Of a stretch of 54,964 nt of DNA, positions 1 through 8,499 are shown piece by piece. The position numbers and the translations under genes were made by a program. Source of the DNA: Oscillatoria sp. FACHB-1406 (GTDB taxonomy: Bacteria > Cyanobacteriota > Cyanobacteriia > Cyanobacteriales > Spirulinaceae); the NCBI RefSeq assembly GCF_014698145.1, contig NZ_JACJSM010000032.1:1-54964 (forward strand). The letters run 5' to 3'. The notes beneath the pieces are model-generated. The model was not told the origin of the DNA and did not search any database. It saw only the letters and a program-made list of their open reading frames with translations. Positions within the stretch are counted from its first letter, which is position 1. Each line of letters begins with the position of its first letter.

Positions 1-108
1 TACGAATTACGAATTACGAATTACGAATTACGAATTACGAATTACGAATTACGAATTACGAATTACGAATTACGAATTACGAATTACGAATTACGAATTA
101 CGAATTAT
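1..108. repeat. Heptamer tandem array (GAATTAC)n
   Basis: Fifteen in-phase copies of GAATTAC (the last is GAATTAT) run from position 4 to 108, and the array continues off the left edge of the window. Read on the minus strand the unit is GTAATTC, which places a TAA stop in every frame within 21 bp; read on the plus strand it has no stop. The minus-strand lipid kinase gene ends inside this array. This is an STRR-type (short tandemly repeated repetitive) sequence as known from cyanobacteria. Confidence 0.97.
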
Positions 109-1029
109 AGCTGGGAGCGGGACAAAGACGTTAATCGCTTCCGGAACGACCTTAAATTGAGCGGGAGTGCGAGTCGTAATTTCGCCGTCGGTATTAATGT
201 GCCGATGCTTGCGCGTATGGATTTCAATGTGCTGCCCTTCAAGGCGACGCATCCATTTAGGATTGAGGGTTTGCCCTTTCCATAAAGCGGGCAGAATCGC
301 AAGCGTTTGCCACCAATGTTCGACTTCAATACTACATAAATCCAAACGGCGATCGGAGATACTTGCATCTTCAACAATGCTCAATCCGCCGCCGAAATAA
401 CGACCGTTGCCGACAGCGATTTGCAGGGTTTTGACTGAATAAGTTTCATCATTGCAGTGAATTTGGGCATGGAAGGGTCGCGATCGCGCGATAACCTTAA
501 AAGCAGTCAAAGCATAGGCAAGCGCGCCCCAGCGTCGTTTAGCGTCCTTCGAGAGTTGCTTGGTAATCTTAACGCTCAACCCCAGACTCGCGACATTGAA
601 AAAATACTGACCGTTGACAACGCCAACATCAATGCGTCGGGTACAGTTTGCCGCAATAATCTGACAAGCCGTCTCGATATTATTCGGGATTTCGAGGGTA
701 CGCGCCAAATCGTTCGCCGTTCCGAGGGGCAAAATGCCGAGGGGAAGTTGGGTATCGATTAAACCCGCGATCGCACTATTGAGCGTACCATCCCCGCCCC
801 CGACAATGACCAAATCGACTTCGTGCCGATACTGGCGAATCAGTTCTGAATAGTCCTGTTCGTGTTTGTCCGACGATTGTTCGCGCAGGGGCTCGACGAC
901 AGAAAACCCCATCGCCTGTAACTGACGAATGCACGCTTTTCGCCCCCCTTTGCCCTTCCCAGAAGTATCCTTATGGTTTTGGCGCGCGTGAGGATTGATC
1001 AAAAGTAACGCTCGTTTAGGTTCCGTCAT
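91..1029 (-). CDS. Diacylglycerol kinase family lipid kinase (YegS/BmrU-like)
   Basis: 312 residues, starting at an ATG with MTEPKRALLLINPHA, typical of the DAGK catalytic fold. The nucleotide-binding motif GGGDGTLN is at about residues 77-84 and the second conserved block PLGTANDLAR follows at about 101-110. The family phosphorylates diacylglycerol or related lipids (or sphingosine-like lipids) with ATP at the cytoplasmic membrane; the substrate cannot be read from sequence. The last codons (IIRNS, then TAA) are encoded by the heptamer array at 1-108, so the array supplies the stop codon. It is monocistronic here, divergent from ndhC with about 225 bp between them. Confidence 0.88.
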   Translation of the reverse strand: MTEPKRALLLINPHARQNHKDTSGKGKGGRKACIRQLQAMGFSVVEPLREQSSDKHEQDYSELIRQYRHEVDLVIVGGGDGTLNSAIAGLIDTQLPLGILPLGTANDLARTLEIPNNIETACQIIAANCTRRIDVGVVNGQYFFNVASLGLSVKITKQLSKDAKRRWGALAYALTAFKVIARSRPFHAQIHCNDETYSVKTLQIAVGNGRYFGGGLSIVEDASISDRRLDLCSIEVEHWWQTLAILPALWKGQTLNPKWMRRLEGQHIEIHTRKHRHINTDGEITTRTPAQFKVVPEAINVFVPLPAIIRNS

Positions 1030-1254
1030 GCAAGTAGTTTTGAGCCACTAATTACTATTATTCGTGAAAATGAATATTTAGCTAAACAATGCTGGAATTG
1101 AGAACCTCAAACTCGCTCCATCACCCGGGCCTATATCCGCGATCGCGACCCTCAATGAAACGCACTCCCCAAACGCCCTATAATGAACAATTGTTGAGAA
1201 GTGCCTACTTCAGTCCTTTTCAGTCCTTTATTAGAGAAACGGAACAGAACCCTA

Positions 1255-1617
1255 GTGTTTGCCCTAAGCGGTTACGAATATTTTCTTGGATTTTTGCTCC
1301 TGGCTAGCTCCGTCCCCATTCTCGCCCTCGGCGCATCTTGGTTGGTGCGACCCAAAGGCAGCGGTCCCGAACGAGTAACAACCTACGAATCCGGTATGGA
1401 ACCCATTGGGGGAGCTTGGATTCAATTCAACATACGCTACTATATGTTCGCCCTGGTTTTTGTCGTCTTCGACGTAGAAACCGTATTTTTATACCCTTGG
1501 GCTGTTGCCTTCAGTCAACTGGGACTTCTCGCTTTTATCGAAGCCCTCATCTTTATTGCAATTCTAATTGTTGCCCTAGTCTACGCTTGGCGAAAAGGAG
1601 CGCTTGAATGGTCATGA
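1255..1617 (+). CDS. ndhC: NAD(P)H-quinone oxidoreductase subunit 3 (NdhC)
   Basis: A 120-residue membrane subunit of the NDH-1 complex (photosynthetic complex I) of the thylakoid membrane, which moves electrons from ferredoxin to plastoquinone in respiration and cyclic flow. I chose the GTG at 1255 ([16 protein letters not shown]) because it gives the family length of 120; the frame can be opened upstream to a GTG at 1201, but the extra 18 residues do not look like NdhC. Three hydrophobic segments are visible, with the conserved [12 protein letters not shown] loop and the acidic FDVETVF segment between them. The end overlaps the ndhK start by 10 bp, so the three ndh genes form a translationally coupled operon. 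Confidence 0.95.
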   Translation: MFALSGYEYFLGFLLLASSVPILALGASWLVRPKGSGPERVTTYESGMEPIGGAWIQFNIRYYMFALVFVVFDVETVFLYPWAVAFSQLGLLAFIEALIFIAILIVALVYAWRKGALEWS

Positions 1618-2354
1618 ACCCCAATTCTCTTGCCGATATCCAAAAACAACAAACTGAAAAAATTCTCAACCCGATCGCGCGCAACCAAGTTACCCAGGAC
1701 TTATCCGAAAACGTCATTCTTACGACCGTAGATGACCTGCACAACTGGGCGCGATTGTCAAGCCTGTGGCCGATGATGTACGGTACGGCCTGCTGCTTCA
1801 TCGAATTTGCCGCTATGATCGGCCCCCGCTTCGACTTCGACCGTTTCGGTCTGGTGCCGCGTTGCAGTCCCCGCCAAGCTGACTTAATTGTTACGGCTGG
1901 GACGATTACCATGAAAATGGCTCCGGCTCTCATTCGCCTTTACGAAGAAATGCCCGAACCGAAGTACGTCATCGCAATGGGTGCTTGTACGATTACCGGC
2001 GGGATGTTCAGCGTCGATTCTCCCTCGGCAGTGCGCGGTGTAGACAAACTCATCCCCGTCGATGTCTACATTCCCGGCTGTCCGCCGCGTCCAGAAGCGA
2101 TTATGGACGCAATTGTCAAACTGCGGAAAAAAGTTTCTAACGAGTGCATCCAAGAACGCGGCAAGCTTCAAGCTCAGACGCACCGCTTCCACAGCACGAC
2201 TCACAACATGAAAGCCGTTCCCCCGATTCTCACTGGCGAGTATCTCAAGTCGCCAACGCGCCAAGCGCCGCCGAAGGAACTCGCAGAAGCGTATGGAATG
2301 CCGATGCCCGCATTAGAAGCGGTAGAAGTGAAGGAGGAGGTCAACCGTGGCTGA
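1608..2354 (+). CDS. ndhK: NAD(P)H-quinone oxidoreductase subunit K (NdhK)
   Basis: 248 residues. This peripheral-arm NDH-1 subunit carries the N2 iron-sulfur cluster next to the quinone site. The cluster cysteines are visible as the CC pair at residues 62-63 (TACCFIEF), C127 (GACTITGG) and C158 (PGCPPRPEA). The gene starts inside the ndhC end (ATG at 1608; a second ATG at 1614 is possible). The last 60 residues are a less conserved tail, as in other cyanobacterial NdhK. A strong ribosome-binding sequence, GGAGGAGG, sits inside its 3' end and serves ndhJ. Confidence 0.96.
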   Translation: MVMNPNSLADIQKQQTEKILNPIARNQVTQDLSENVILTTVDDLHNWARLSSLWPMMYGTACCFIEFAAMIGPRFDFDRFGLVPRCSPRQADLIVTAGTITMKMAPALIRLYEEMPEPKYVIAMGACTITGGMFSVDSPSAVRGVDKLIPVDVYIPGCPPRPEAIMDAIVKLRKKVSNECIQERGKLQAQTHRFHSTTHNMKAVPPILTGEYLKSPTRQAPPKELAEAYGMPMPALEAVEVKEEVNRG

Positions 2355-2850
2355 AGAAACATCTCAATTAGTCGCACCCGGTAAAACGGCTTCTTGGTTG
2401 AGCGAGAATGGTTTTGGGGTGGAATCGTTGGAACCCGACCATCTCGGCGTAGAGATGATTAAAGTCGATGCAGACTTTCTGTTGCCCGTCGCAACCGCAC
2501 TGTATGCCTATGGGTTTAATTATCTCCAATGTCAAGGCGGTTACGATGAAGGCCCGGGTAAATCTTTGGTCAGTTTTTACCACTTAACCAAGGTTAGCGA
2601 TAATGCAGACCGCCCGGAAGAAGTGCGAGTGAAGGTTTTCTTGCCGCGCGACAATCCGCGAGTACCTTCCACTTATTGGATTTGGCGGGCAGCGGATTGG
2701 CAAGAACGGGAAAGCTACGATATGTACGGTATCGTTTACGAGGGTCATCCGAATTTGAAGCGCTTGTTAATGCCGGAAGATTGGGTGGGTTGGCCGCTGC
2801 GAAAGGATTATATTTCGCCCGATTTTTACGAAATTCAGGATGCGTATTAA
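2347..2850 (+). CDS. ndhJ: NAD(P)H-quinone oxidoreductase subunit J (NdhJ)
   Basis: 167 residues; the 30-kDa-type peripheral subunit of NDH-1. It starts at a GTG at 2347, overlapping the ndhK stop by 8 bp and preceded by AAGGAGGAGG at 2331-2340. The family signature near the end is intact: [18 protein letters not shown], then [15 protein letters not shown]. ndhC, ndhK and ndhJ in this order and with these overlaps is the standard cyanobacterial and plastid arrangement. Confidence 0.96.
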   Translation: MAEETSQLVAPGKTASWLSENGFGVESLEPDHLGVEMIKVDADFLLPVATALYAYGFNYLQCQGGYDEGPGKSLVSFYHLTKVSDNADRPEEVRVKVFLPRDNPRVPSTYWIWRAADWQERESYDMYGIVYEGHPNLKRLLMPEDWVGWPLRKDYISPDFYEIQDAY

Positions 2851-3216
2851 ACTGTCCTCAACTTGAAGCTTACTCCTGTGTTTGAGAACAGTATAGACTG
2901 CGATTGCCGCATCTAGCTCTCGATCTCCATTGTTGGGCTATTATGCTCGATCGCTGTCTATTTTTCCCCTTTTTAAGGGGAATACTCAACCCATCATGCT
3001 AGAAACGTTGTCCATTATCCATTATCCATTGTCAATTATTCACCTCCGAGCTTTGGGGTGCAAAAATAACTTTTGAACGAACTGCAATGCAAGAAATGCC
3101 TGGGGAGGTTGAGGTGCGAGGCGCAGAGCGCGATCGCGCAAACGGTTTGCTCCCCCATGCTGCTGCGGAAAGCTTTAAGCTAAAAGCAACACCCACTCCC
3201 TCGACAATCGGCAACA
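2851..3216. other. Intergenic region after ndhJ
   Basis: No credible gene. Positions 2851-2892 can form an imperfect hairpin (ACTGT.CTCAA pairing with TTGAG.ACAGT), possibly the end of the ndh transcript, though no T-run follows. A second small hairpin (CCCCTT with AAGGGG) is at about 2966-2981. A short heptamer array, TTGTCCATTATCCATT with a degenerate continuation, lies at 3008-3040. Confidence 0.6.
3008..3040. repeat. Short heptamer array (ATTATCC type)
   Basis: About four heptamer units of the CCATTAT / CCATTGT type. It is open (no stop codons) in the plus direction. The same unit recurs at 7889-7979, 18876-19047, 21100-21170 and 26149-26179. Confidence 0.85.
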
Positions 3217-4728
3217 GTGCATAGCAGCTATATTTCTAGAGTTCATGCCGCTTTAAAAGATTTTCTGCGCGATCGCGGGAAACTTTCGGAGTGGCCGCAT
3301 CATTTAACGATGGCGCGGTTAGTCGCACGGGCTTTGCAGTTGGGGCGTTCTGCCTTAATTCAAACCGGGAGTCCTCGATTTAAGTATGGGCTAAGTTACT
3401 TAACTTCAGCGCTGCTTTGCGATCGCGCCGTTATTCTGGTTGCGCCGCTTGCGGTTGGTGAAGAGTTGCTGCAAACGTTAATCCCGCAACTGCAAACCCA
3501 CCTTAACACGACTAAAGAAATTGAGAGCGGCGATCGCTTCCCGGAAGGTTTTCAAGGAATATTGATAACATCGCCGGAAAGTTGGTTGCACTCTCGCCTC
3601 GAAAACAACGACCATTTTCCTCCCGACATTCCCACCCTCATCGATCCCGCCGACGACTTAGAAGAGTGGGCGCGATCCTGTTTGACTCATCGCTTGCGCC
3701 CCGAAGATTGGGATGCTTTGATGCTGTCTTTTTCCTCGCAAGACGAAGCAATTCGCAACGCCCGCGTCAAACTTACGAAATCCTTCTTTTCCCGCCCTAA
3801 AAATCCCTACGAATGCTATTTGCTGGATGCTTCCGATCGGGCGATTTTAAGCGCATTGTTCGAGGAATTAGGCTTAATACCGTCGGATTCTCCTTGGGGT
3901 GCTTTCGCTGAAGCGATCGGCAAGGAAAAGACGCGATCGCTTTGGGTTGCGATCGATCGCGATCGCGGTCAATTCACCCTCCACAGCACCCCCATCGACG
4001 TATCCAGCGCCCTACAACCGATTTGGGACAAACAACCCGTCGTTTTCATCGGCGGCTTTCTCGACTCAGAAGCCACTGCCCCGATTTACCGCGCCCAACT
4101 GGGTTTAGGCGAGCTAACCTGCCTTAAATTCTCTCCTAACCGCCAAAACGAACATATTCGCTTGTATCTGCCCGATCGCTTACCCCTACCCAACACGCCG
4201 GAATTCAGAACGGTTTTAATGCAGCAAACGCTGCTTTTGTCAAGGATCGGGTTAGATCGTACCCAAGCGATCGCGATTTTAATCGAAGACGTTCCCCTGC
4301 AAGCCCAAGTTGGTACAGCACTTGCAGCCGAATTCGGTTCCCTCGTCCAAGTCGAAAAACCCAATATACCCGCTAACGGTATTTTAGTCAGCGGTTGGGA
4401 ATTCTGGCGATCGCACCAAAACCTACTTCCTACCCCCCACCTCCTCATCATCGCGACCTTACCCTTTCCCTCCCTCGAAAACCCCCTCGTCGCCGCCCGC
4501 GTCGCCTACCACAAACGCAAACATCAAGACTGGTTCCGCTACTACCTCCTCCCCACTGCCCTGCGCGAACTCCAGCGTGCCGTCGTTCCCCTACGCGAAT
4601 CCCAGGGAATCGTCGCCCTCCTCGATAACCGCGTCAACCATCGCAGCTACGGCAGACAAATCCTCGCTGCCCTCGAACCCCTCGCGCGCATTAACTACAT
4701 CGATCGCGCTTGGTTCGATAATATTTAG
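3217..4728 (+). CDS. DinG/XPD-like helicase-related protein with degenerate P-loop
   Basis: 503 residues from a GTG at 3217; the true start could be slightly downstream, as the first recognisable segment is VHAALKDFLRDRGKLSEWPHH. The C-terminal part resembles the second RecA-like domain of DinG/XPD helicases: a segment ILVSGWEFWRSHQ, then QGIVALLDNRVNHRSYGR near the end, in the position of helicase motif VI (cf. DinG-type D.R...YG). Where a Walker A motif is expected the protein has LIQTGSPRFKYGLSYL, which lacks the GKS/T of a functional P-loop. I infer a cyanobacterial helicase-fold protein that may not hydrolyse ATP. It stands alone between ndhJ and the methyltransferase. Confidence 0.65.
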   Translation: MHSSYISRVHAALKDFLRDRGKLSEWPHHLTMARLVARALQLGRSALIQTGSPRFKYGLSYLTSALLCDRAVILVAPLAVGEELLQTLIPQLQTHLNTTKEIESGDRFPEGFQGILITSPESWLHSRLENNDHFPPDIPTLIDPADDLEEWARSCLTHRLRPEDWDALMLSFSSQDEAIRNARVKLTKSFFSRPKNPYECYLLDASDRAILSALFEELGLIPSDSPWGAFAEAIGKEKTRSLWVAIDRDRGQFTLHSTPIDVSSALQPIWDKQPVVFIGGFLDSEATAPIYRAQLGLGELTCLKFSPNRQNEHIRLYLPDRLPLPNTPEFRTVLMQQTLLLSRIGLDRTQAIAILIEDVPLQAQVGTALAAEFGSLVQVEKPNIPANGILVSGWEFWRSHQNLLPTPHLLIIATLPFPSLENPLVAARVAYHKRKHQDWFRYYLLPTALRELQRAVVPLRESQGIVALLDNRVNHRSYGRQILAALEPLARINYIDRAWFDNI

Positions 4729-4755
4729 AATCGCTATTTTCAGAATCAAAAGTAG

Positions 4756-4781
4756 GGTGCGTTAGCGAAGCGTAACGCACC
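4756..4781. repeat. Dispersed palindrome GGTGCGTTA...TAACGCACC
   Basis: Nine-base arms (GGTGCGTTA and TAACGCACC) around an 8-base centre. The second copy in the window, with a different centre, is at 6269-6295. It sits just downstream of the helicase-like gene. Confidence 0.85.
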
Positions 4782-4791
4782 ATTACCTTAA

Positions 4792-4878
4792 CTGAAATAA
4801 GAGTTGAAAAAATTGCCCAGATCGTTGATATTTCGTAGGGTAGGCAGCGCCCACCCGCCTTAAATTAGTGTCATTCAA
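4792..4878 (+). repeat. Dispersed ~87-bp element, copy without inner palindrome
   Basis: Runs from CTGAAATAAGAGTT to TCATTCA and contains GTAGGGTAGGCAGCGCCCACC. The ends and the GTAGGGT...GCCCACC core match a reverse-orientation copy at 18903-19016, which additionally carries a 32-bp palindrome. A copy with the palindrome but a worn core is at 9988-10073. Confidence 0.7.
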
Positions 4879-4892
4879 TTCATCATTATTCT

Positions 4893-5744
4893 TTATTTAG
4901 CGACAGTTCCCCAAATTTGCTCGATATTTTCCGTGCAACGATATTCACCGTAATATTTATGAATATTATCGGCTTTTCTAAGTCTCGTTAATCTCTCTTG
5001 AACACAAGCAACATTTTCCGGTGAAATTTCAACAGAAATCGAGCGACGATTTAGCTGATTTGCCACAACTGCCGTAGTTCCAGTTCCCGAAAAAGGATCG
5101 AGAACAACATCACCCGGATTTGACGAACAAAGAATAATTCTCACCAAAAGAGATAGCGGGGCTTGCTGTTTGTGAAAGCGTTTGCCGTCTGGCGTTCGGA
5201 TTGCCTCGTCGCCCGCAAAATACCCCGATGTAAGTTCTCGAATATCGTCCCAAACATCTGTTACATAAAGACCATTTTTACGTTCGTATTTATACTCGGG
5301 TAGTAAGGGCGGATCGATGCGAAGACGATGGAAAACTCTAGGCTTTCGACCTTTCGTTGCAAACCCAAGAATTTGGTATTGCTTGCTATAACGATAGGCT
5401 GAAGGAACCGCCGAGGTTTTCTTTTTCCACACAATTAAATTTTGAAATGTCCAACCTGTTTCTCGTAAAGTTTTTAAGACTTGTTCCGAGTTTTTTTCGC
5501 GTTGCATGAAATAAATCGCCCCACCCTCTGAAGTGACTTCAAAAAGATGTTGGCACATAAGCCCCATCATTTGCCAGTAATCGCGATCGGGCAAATCGTC
5601 TTTGTGGAAGCTATATTCTTTATTTTGATTGAACGGCGGATCGAGAAAAGTTAAGTCAATTTCAGAACCCAAGATTGACGGTTCGATGACTTGAGTTGCA
5701 TCGGCTTGAATGATTTTATAATCTTCAGTATGGGTAACAAGCAT
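4893..5744 (-). CDS. Orphan DNA methyltransferase (N4-cytosine/N6-adenine type, beta class)
   Basis: 283 residues from the ATG at 5744. The catalytic motif IV, DPPF, is at residues 35-38 and the AdoMet-binding motif I, DPFSGTGTT, at about 216-224; this order (IV before I) defines the beta class. WKKKTSAVPSAYRYS and the region around residue 180 probably belong to target recognition. An in-frame TTG at 5819 would add 25 residues, but most of that stretch (5777-5804) is the terminal repeat of a MITE, so I reject it. No restriction endonuclease gene is adjacent, so this looks like a solitary methyltransferase. The recognition site cannot be predicted; HIP1 is abundant here, but a link is only speculation. 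Confidence 0.88.
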   Translation of the reverse strand: MLVTHTEDYKIIQADATQVIEPSILGSEIDLTFLDPPFNQNKEYSFHKDDLPDRDYWQMMGLMCQHLFEVTSEGGAIYFMQREKNSEQVLKTLRETGWTFQNLIVWKKKTSAVPSAYRYSKQYQILGFATKGRKPRVFHRLRIDPPLLPEYKYERKNGLYVTDVWDDIRELTSGYFAGDEAIRTPDGKRFHKQQAPLSLLVRIILCSSNPGDVVLDPFSGTGTTAVVANQLNRRSISVEISPENVACVQERLTRLRKADNIHKYYGEYRCTENIEQIWGTVAK

Positions 5745-5776
5745 GATGCGAGAGTTTGCTAATGAAAGGGTTAAAA

Positions 5777-5927
5777 TATAGCGTTTTTTGTTTGCGTGAG
5801 GTACAGTTCCAAAAATCAAATCGGTAGGGGCGCGGATTTCGAGGTCGCCTCGAAATTAAACGCCGCTCCGTAGGGGCAAATGGTATTCGCCCGCTGGGTG
5901 TACCTCATCCACGTGAAAACTGCTATA
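5777..5927. mobile_element. MITE-like element with 28-bp terminal inverted repeats
   Basis: Left end TATAGCGTTTTTTG...GTGAGGTAC (5777-5804) and right end GTACCTCATC...CTGCTATA (5900-5927) are inverted repeats, about 22 of 28 positions matching. The inside is GC-rich and has no ORF. A related right half is at 48985-49078 (same CGAAATTAAACGCCG core and the same GTACCTCA...GCTATA end). The ends read TATAGC, compatible with TA target duplication as in IS630/Tc1-type elements; this is inference. The left end abuts the 5' end of the methyltransferase gene. Confidence 0.75.
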
Positions 5928-6003
5928 TAATCAATGAATGCCAAATTTAATAGGGATGTTTAGTTATACCAATTCCCAGTCCTGATGCACTCAATTTCAT
6001 CGG

Positions 6004-6232
6004 TAGGGACAGAGCATTGCTCATTGGTGTCAACTTAAGCTTAAACCTGCTCGCACAGACCGCCTTGGGTTCAAACCCAAGGCTAATAGCTCAAGTCCTC
6101 ATTTATAGGACTGGGAAATTCAGATGTATCCAACCCGTTTCAACGGGTTTCAGCTATTAGCAAAGAACTTGAGTTCTTGGCGGGCTAAGTGTTTCACCTT
6201 AAGTTGACGCTAATGAGCATTGCTCTGCCCTA
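6004..6232. mobile_element. MITE-like element, ~229 bp, ~36-bp terminal inverted repeats
   Basis: Left end (6004-6042) starts TAGGGACAGAGCATTGCTCA and right end (6195-6232) is its imperfect inverse, ending TGAGCATTGCTCTGCCCTA; both continue into GTCAACTTAAG. A nested inverted pair, GCTAATAGCT and AGCTATTAGC, lies inside with small hairpins (CCTTGGGTTCAAACCCAAGG; CCCGTTTCAACGGG). No ORF. Positions 6181-6216 recur perfectly, inverted, at 48902-48937. Confidence 0.75.
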
Positions 6233-6268
6233 ATTGGTGCGGAACTTAGAAGTTTGGATTAAAATAAT

Positions 6269-6295
6269 GGTGCGTTACGCTGTCGCTAACGCACC
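6269..6295. repeat. Dispersed palindrome GGTGCGTTA...TAACGCACC, second copy
   Basis: The same 9-base arms as at 4756-4781, around CGCTGTCGC. It ends right at the target site of the 105-bp element that follows. Confidence 0.85.
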
Positions 6296-6299
6296 CTAC

Positions 6300-6404
6300 T
6301 GGATTGTTTCAGCTTAAATGAGGCTTTAGAAAAACTCTCGAAACCTCGATTGAGTAAGCAATAGAGCGAGAAACCTATCGCACAGTTTTAGCTGAAACAA
6401 TCCA
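6300..6404. mobile_element. 105-bp MITE with perfect 15-bp TIRs and CTAC target duplication
   Basis: TGGATTGTTTCAGCT (6300-6314) and its exact inverse AGCTGAAACAATCCA (6390-6404) bound 75 bp without an ORF. CTAC precedes the left end (6296-6299) and follows the right end (6405-6408), a 4-bp direct repeat consistent with target-site duplication. A non-autonomous element; no transposase relative is in the window. Confidence 0.8.
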
Positions 6405-6537
6405 CTACTGGCGCGTCAAGTTTAAAATAGTGTAATAGATTTGGACGCGGCAACCTATCCAAAGCATCATCTCATTTTTCTAAGGCATCAATTAAAGCTT
6501 GACGCACCCTACTATCGAGTGTTTATCGATTGGGACT

Positions 6538-7884
6538 TTAAGGCATCATATGTTCTGCAATAAAGTTCGTGTAAACTTCTCCCTTTTGAAACGCAGCCGT
6601 TTCGAGGATGCGCTGATGGAAGCCGATGGTTGTTGGAACGCCGGTAATGGCGCACTCGCGTAAGGCGCGTTTCATGCGTTTAATAGCCGCATCGCGATTG
6701 GGCCCCCAAACAATCAATTTCCCGATCAAAGAATCGTAATAAGCTGGAATTTCGTAATCGGTGTAAACATGAGAATCCATACGAACGCCGGGGCCACCGG
6801 GAGGGAGATAGCCGCTAATTCTGCCGGGATGGGGGCGGAAATTGCGATCGGGATCTTCGGCATTAATTCGACATTCGATCGCGTGTCCCCTCAATTTCAC
6901 GTCCTCTTGAGTGAGGCGCAACTTTTCGCCGCAAGCCACGCGAATTTGTTCGGCGATTAAATCGAGTCCGGTAATCATTTCTGTCACCGGATGTTCCACC
7001 TGAATGCGTGTATTCATCTCCATAAAACAGAAACTCCCCGAATCATCCAGGAGAAATTCTACCGTTCCCACGCCCACATACCCAATCGCTTGGGCGGCGC
7101 GCACGGCGGCTTCGCCCATCTCGCGGCGCAGTTCTGGCGATAAAATTGGGCTGGGGGCTTCTTCGAGCAATTTTTGGTGGCGGCGCTGAATCGAACAATC
7201 CCGTTCGCCTAAGTGAATGGTGTTACCGTAGCGATCGGCAAGAACTTGAAACTCAATGTGGCGCGGACGTTCGATGAACTTTTCTAAATAAACCCCTGCA
7301 TTGCCGAAAGCTGCTTCCGCTTCGCCTTGAGCGGCTTGAAACGCCCGTGCTAACTCACTTTCTTCGCGCACGAGTCGCATTCCTCGCCCGCCGCCGCCTG
7401 CGGTGGCTTTGAGGATGACGGGATAGCCAATTCTTGCCGCGACTGCTTCGGCTTCGCGTTCGTCCGCCAGCAAGCCATTACTACCGGGAAGCGTGGGAAC
7501 GCCCGCTTCCATCATGTTTTTCTTGGCTGTGGATTTATCCCCCATCGCCAACATTGCTTCGGGACTCGGCCCGATAAATGCAATTTTATGATCGGCGCAA
7601 ATTTCAGCAAAACGAGCATTTTCTGCTAAAAATCCGTAACCGGGATGAATGGCTGTTGCATTGGTCGTGAGTGCCGCCGAAATAATATTGGGAATATTGA
7701 GGTAACTCTTACTGCTAGGCGGTTGTCCGATGCAAACGCTCTCATCGGCGAGTTGAACGTGGAGGGCGTGGCGATCGACGGTGGAATGAACGGCAACGGT
7801 TGCAATCCCCATTTCTTCGCAGGTGCGTATAATGCGCAGCGCGATTTCCCCTCGATTGGCAATTAATATTTTTGAAAACTGCAT
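6538..7884 (-). CDS. accC: Acetyl-CoA carboxylase biotin carboxylase subunit
   Basis: 448 residues, the usual AccC length, from the ATG at 7884 ([19 protein letters not shown]). The open frame extends 29 codons further upstream, but that part is made of heptamer repeat and is not conserved. The ATP-grasp glycine loop [10 protein letters not shown] and the catalytic segment [14 protein letters not shown] are intact. It carboxylates biotin on AccB with ATP and bicarbonate, the first step of fatty acid synthesis. accB is not next to it. Upstream of the start, where a promoter or RBS might lie, is the array 7889-7950. Confidence 0.96.
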   Translation of the reverse strand: MQFSKILIANRGEIALRIIRTCEEMGIATVAVHSTVDRHALHVQLADESVCIGQPPSSKSYLNIPNIISAALTTNATAIHPGYGFLAENARFAEICADHKIAFIGPSPEAMLAMGDKSTAKKNMMEAGVPTLPGSNGLLADEREAEAVAARIGYPVILKATAGGGGRGMRLVREESELARAFQAAQGEAEAAFGNAGVYLEKFIERPRHIEFQVLADRYGNTIHLGERDCSIQRRHQKLLEEAPSPILSPELRREMGEAAVRAAQAIGYVGVGTVEFLLDDSGSFCFMEMNTRIQVEHPVTEMITGLDLIAEQIRVACGEKLRLTQEDVKLRGHAIECRINAEDPDRNFRPHPGRISGYLPPGGPGVRMDSHVYTDYEIPAYYDSLIGKLIVWGPNRDAAIKRMKRALRECAITGVPTTIGFHQRILETAAFQKGEVYTNFIAEHMMP

Positions 7885-7888
7885 CGGA

Positions 7889-7979
7889 CGTAGTAGATAA
7901 TTGATAATTGACAATGGATAATGGATAACGTAGTAGATAATTGATAACTGCGTGACCTTGGTCTTATCCATTATCCATT
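7889..7979. repeat. Heptamer arrays in opposite orientations forming a 16-bp stem
   Basis: The first half reads GATAATT/GACAATG/GATAATG in plus orientation; the second half reads TTATCCATTATCCATT. AATGGATAATGGATAA (7914-7929) is the exact inverse of 7964-7979, so RNA across it could form a 16-bp hairpin. The array lies between the end of the zinc-ribbon gene and the start of accC, both on the minus strand. Confidence 0.85.
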
Positions 7980-8227
7980 TCTTCTTCTCGTTTTTGGAGA
8001 GTAGAAGGCGGGCGATCGCTACTCCAAGCCCACCAAGCCACTCCGCACTCGCATTCGTAGAATTCCTGCCATTTCCGCTGATAATCTTCGTTCATCACCG
8101 GCGCGCGACGATTGATCCAAACTCGGCGCGCTTTATAGGCGGAATTATTGCAAGTGGGACAGCAAAAGCCCAGAGAATGAGTAGCAGTCTGCGTCCATTC
8201 GGGGGGAGTGGGGTTAAAAGCGTCCAT
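7964..8227 (-). CDS. Small zinc-ribbon-like conserved protein
   Basis: 87 residues from an ATG at 8227. [16 protein letters not shown] near residue 22 and [12 protein letters not shown] near residue 57 make two CxxC/CxC knuckles, the layout of a small zinc ribbon. I recognise the type (a short cyanobacterial conserved protein) but know no function. The last codons MDNG and the TAA stop are written by the heptamer array ATGGATAATGGATAA. It is upstream of accC on the same strand, but the repeat hairpin lies between them. Confidence 0.7.
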   Translation of the reverse strand: MDAFNPTPPEWTQTATHSLGFCCPTCNNSAYKARRVWINRRAPVMNEDYQRKWQEFYECECGVAWWAWSSDRPPSTLQKREEEMDNG

Positions 8228-8499
8228 TAAAATATAGGGGGCGAGTGACAGGTTTCAGCCCGCAAGGATTTAACTATTATCCTCTGCGAGGGGAAGCAAT
8301 AGTATAGCGGTAGGCAACTGTCCCATTTTCGGGTATTGTCTTGAACAAAGGCAGCAGGAGATTAGCGAGCGAAATGCTTTCTATTGTGGCATTTTTGGGG
8401 TCAGGGATAGCGACGGAGCCGCTTTCCATTAAAAACCTCGTCCGATCTCGTTCGCGCTGTTGAATTTCGAGTTGTGAATTCTACAAGAGCGGTACTAGC

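Noticed and set aside
1201-1254. 18-residue N-terminal extension of NdhC
   Set aside because: The family starts at the GTG at 1255 and the extension shows no NdhC-like sequence.
3032-3214. 60-codon minus-strand ORF
   Set aside because: Overlaps a repeat array and has no RBS or recognisable similarity.
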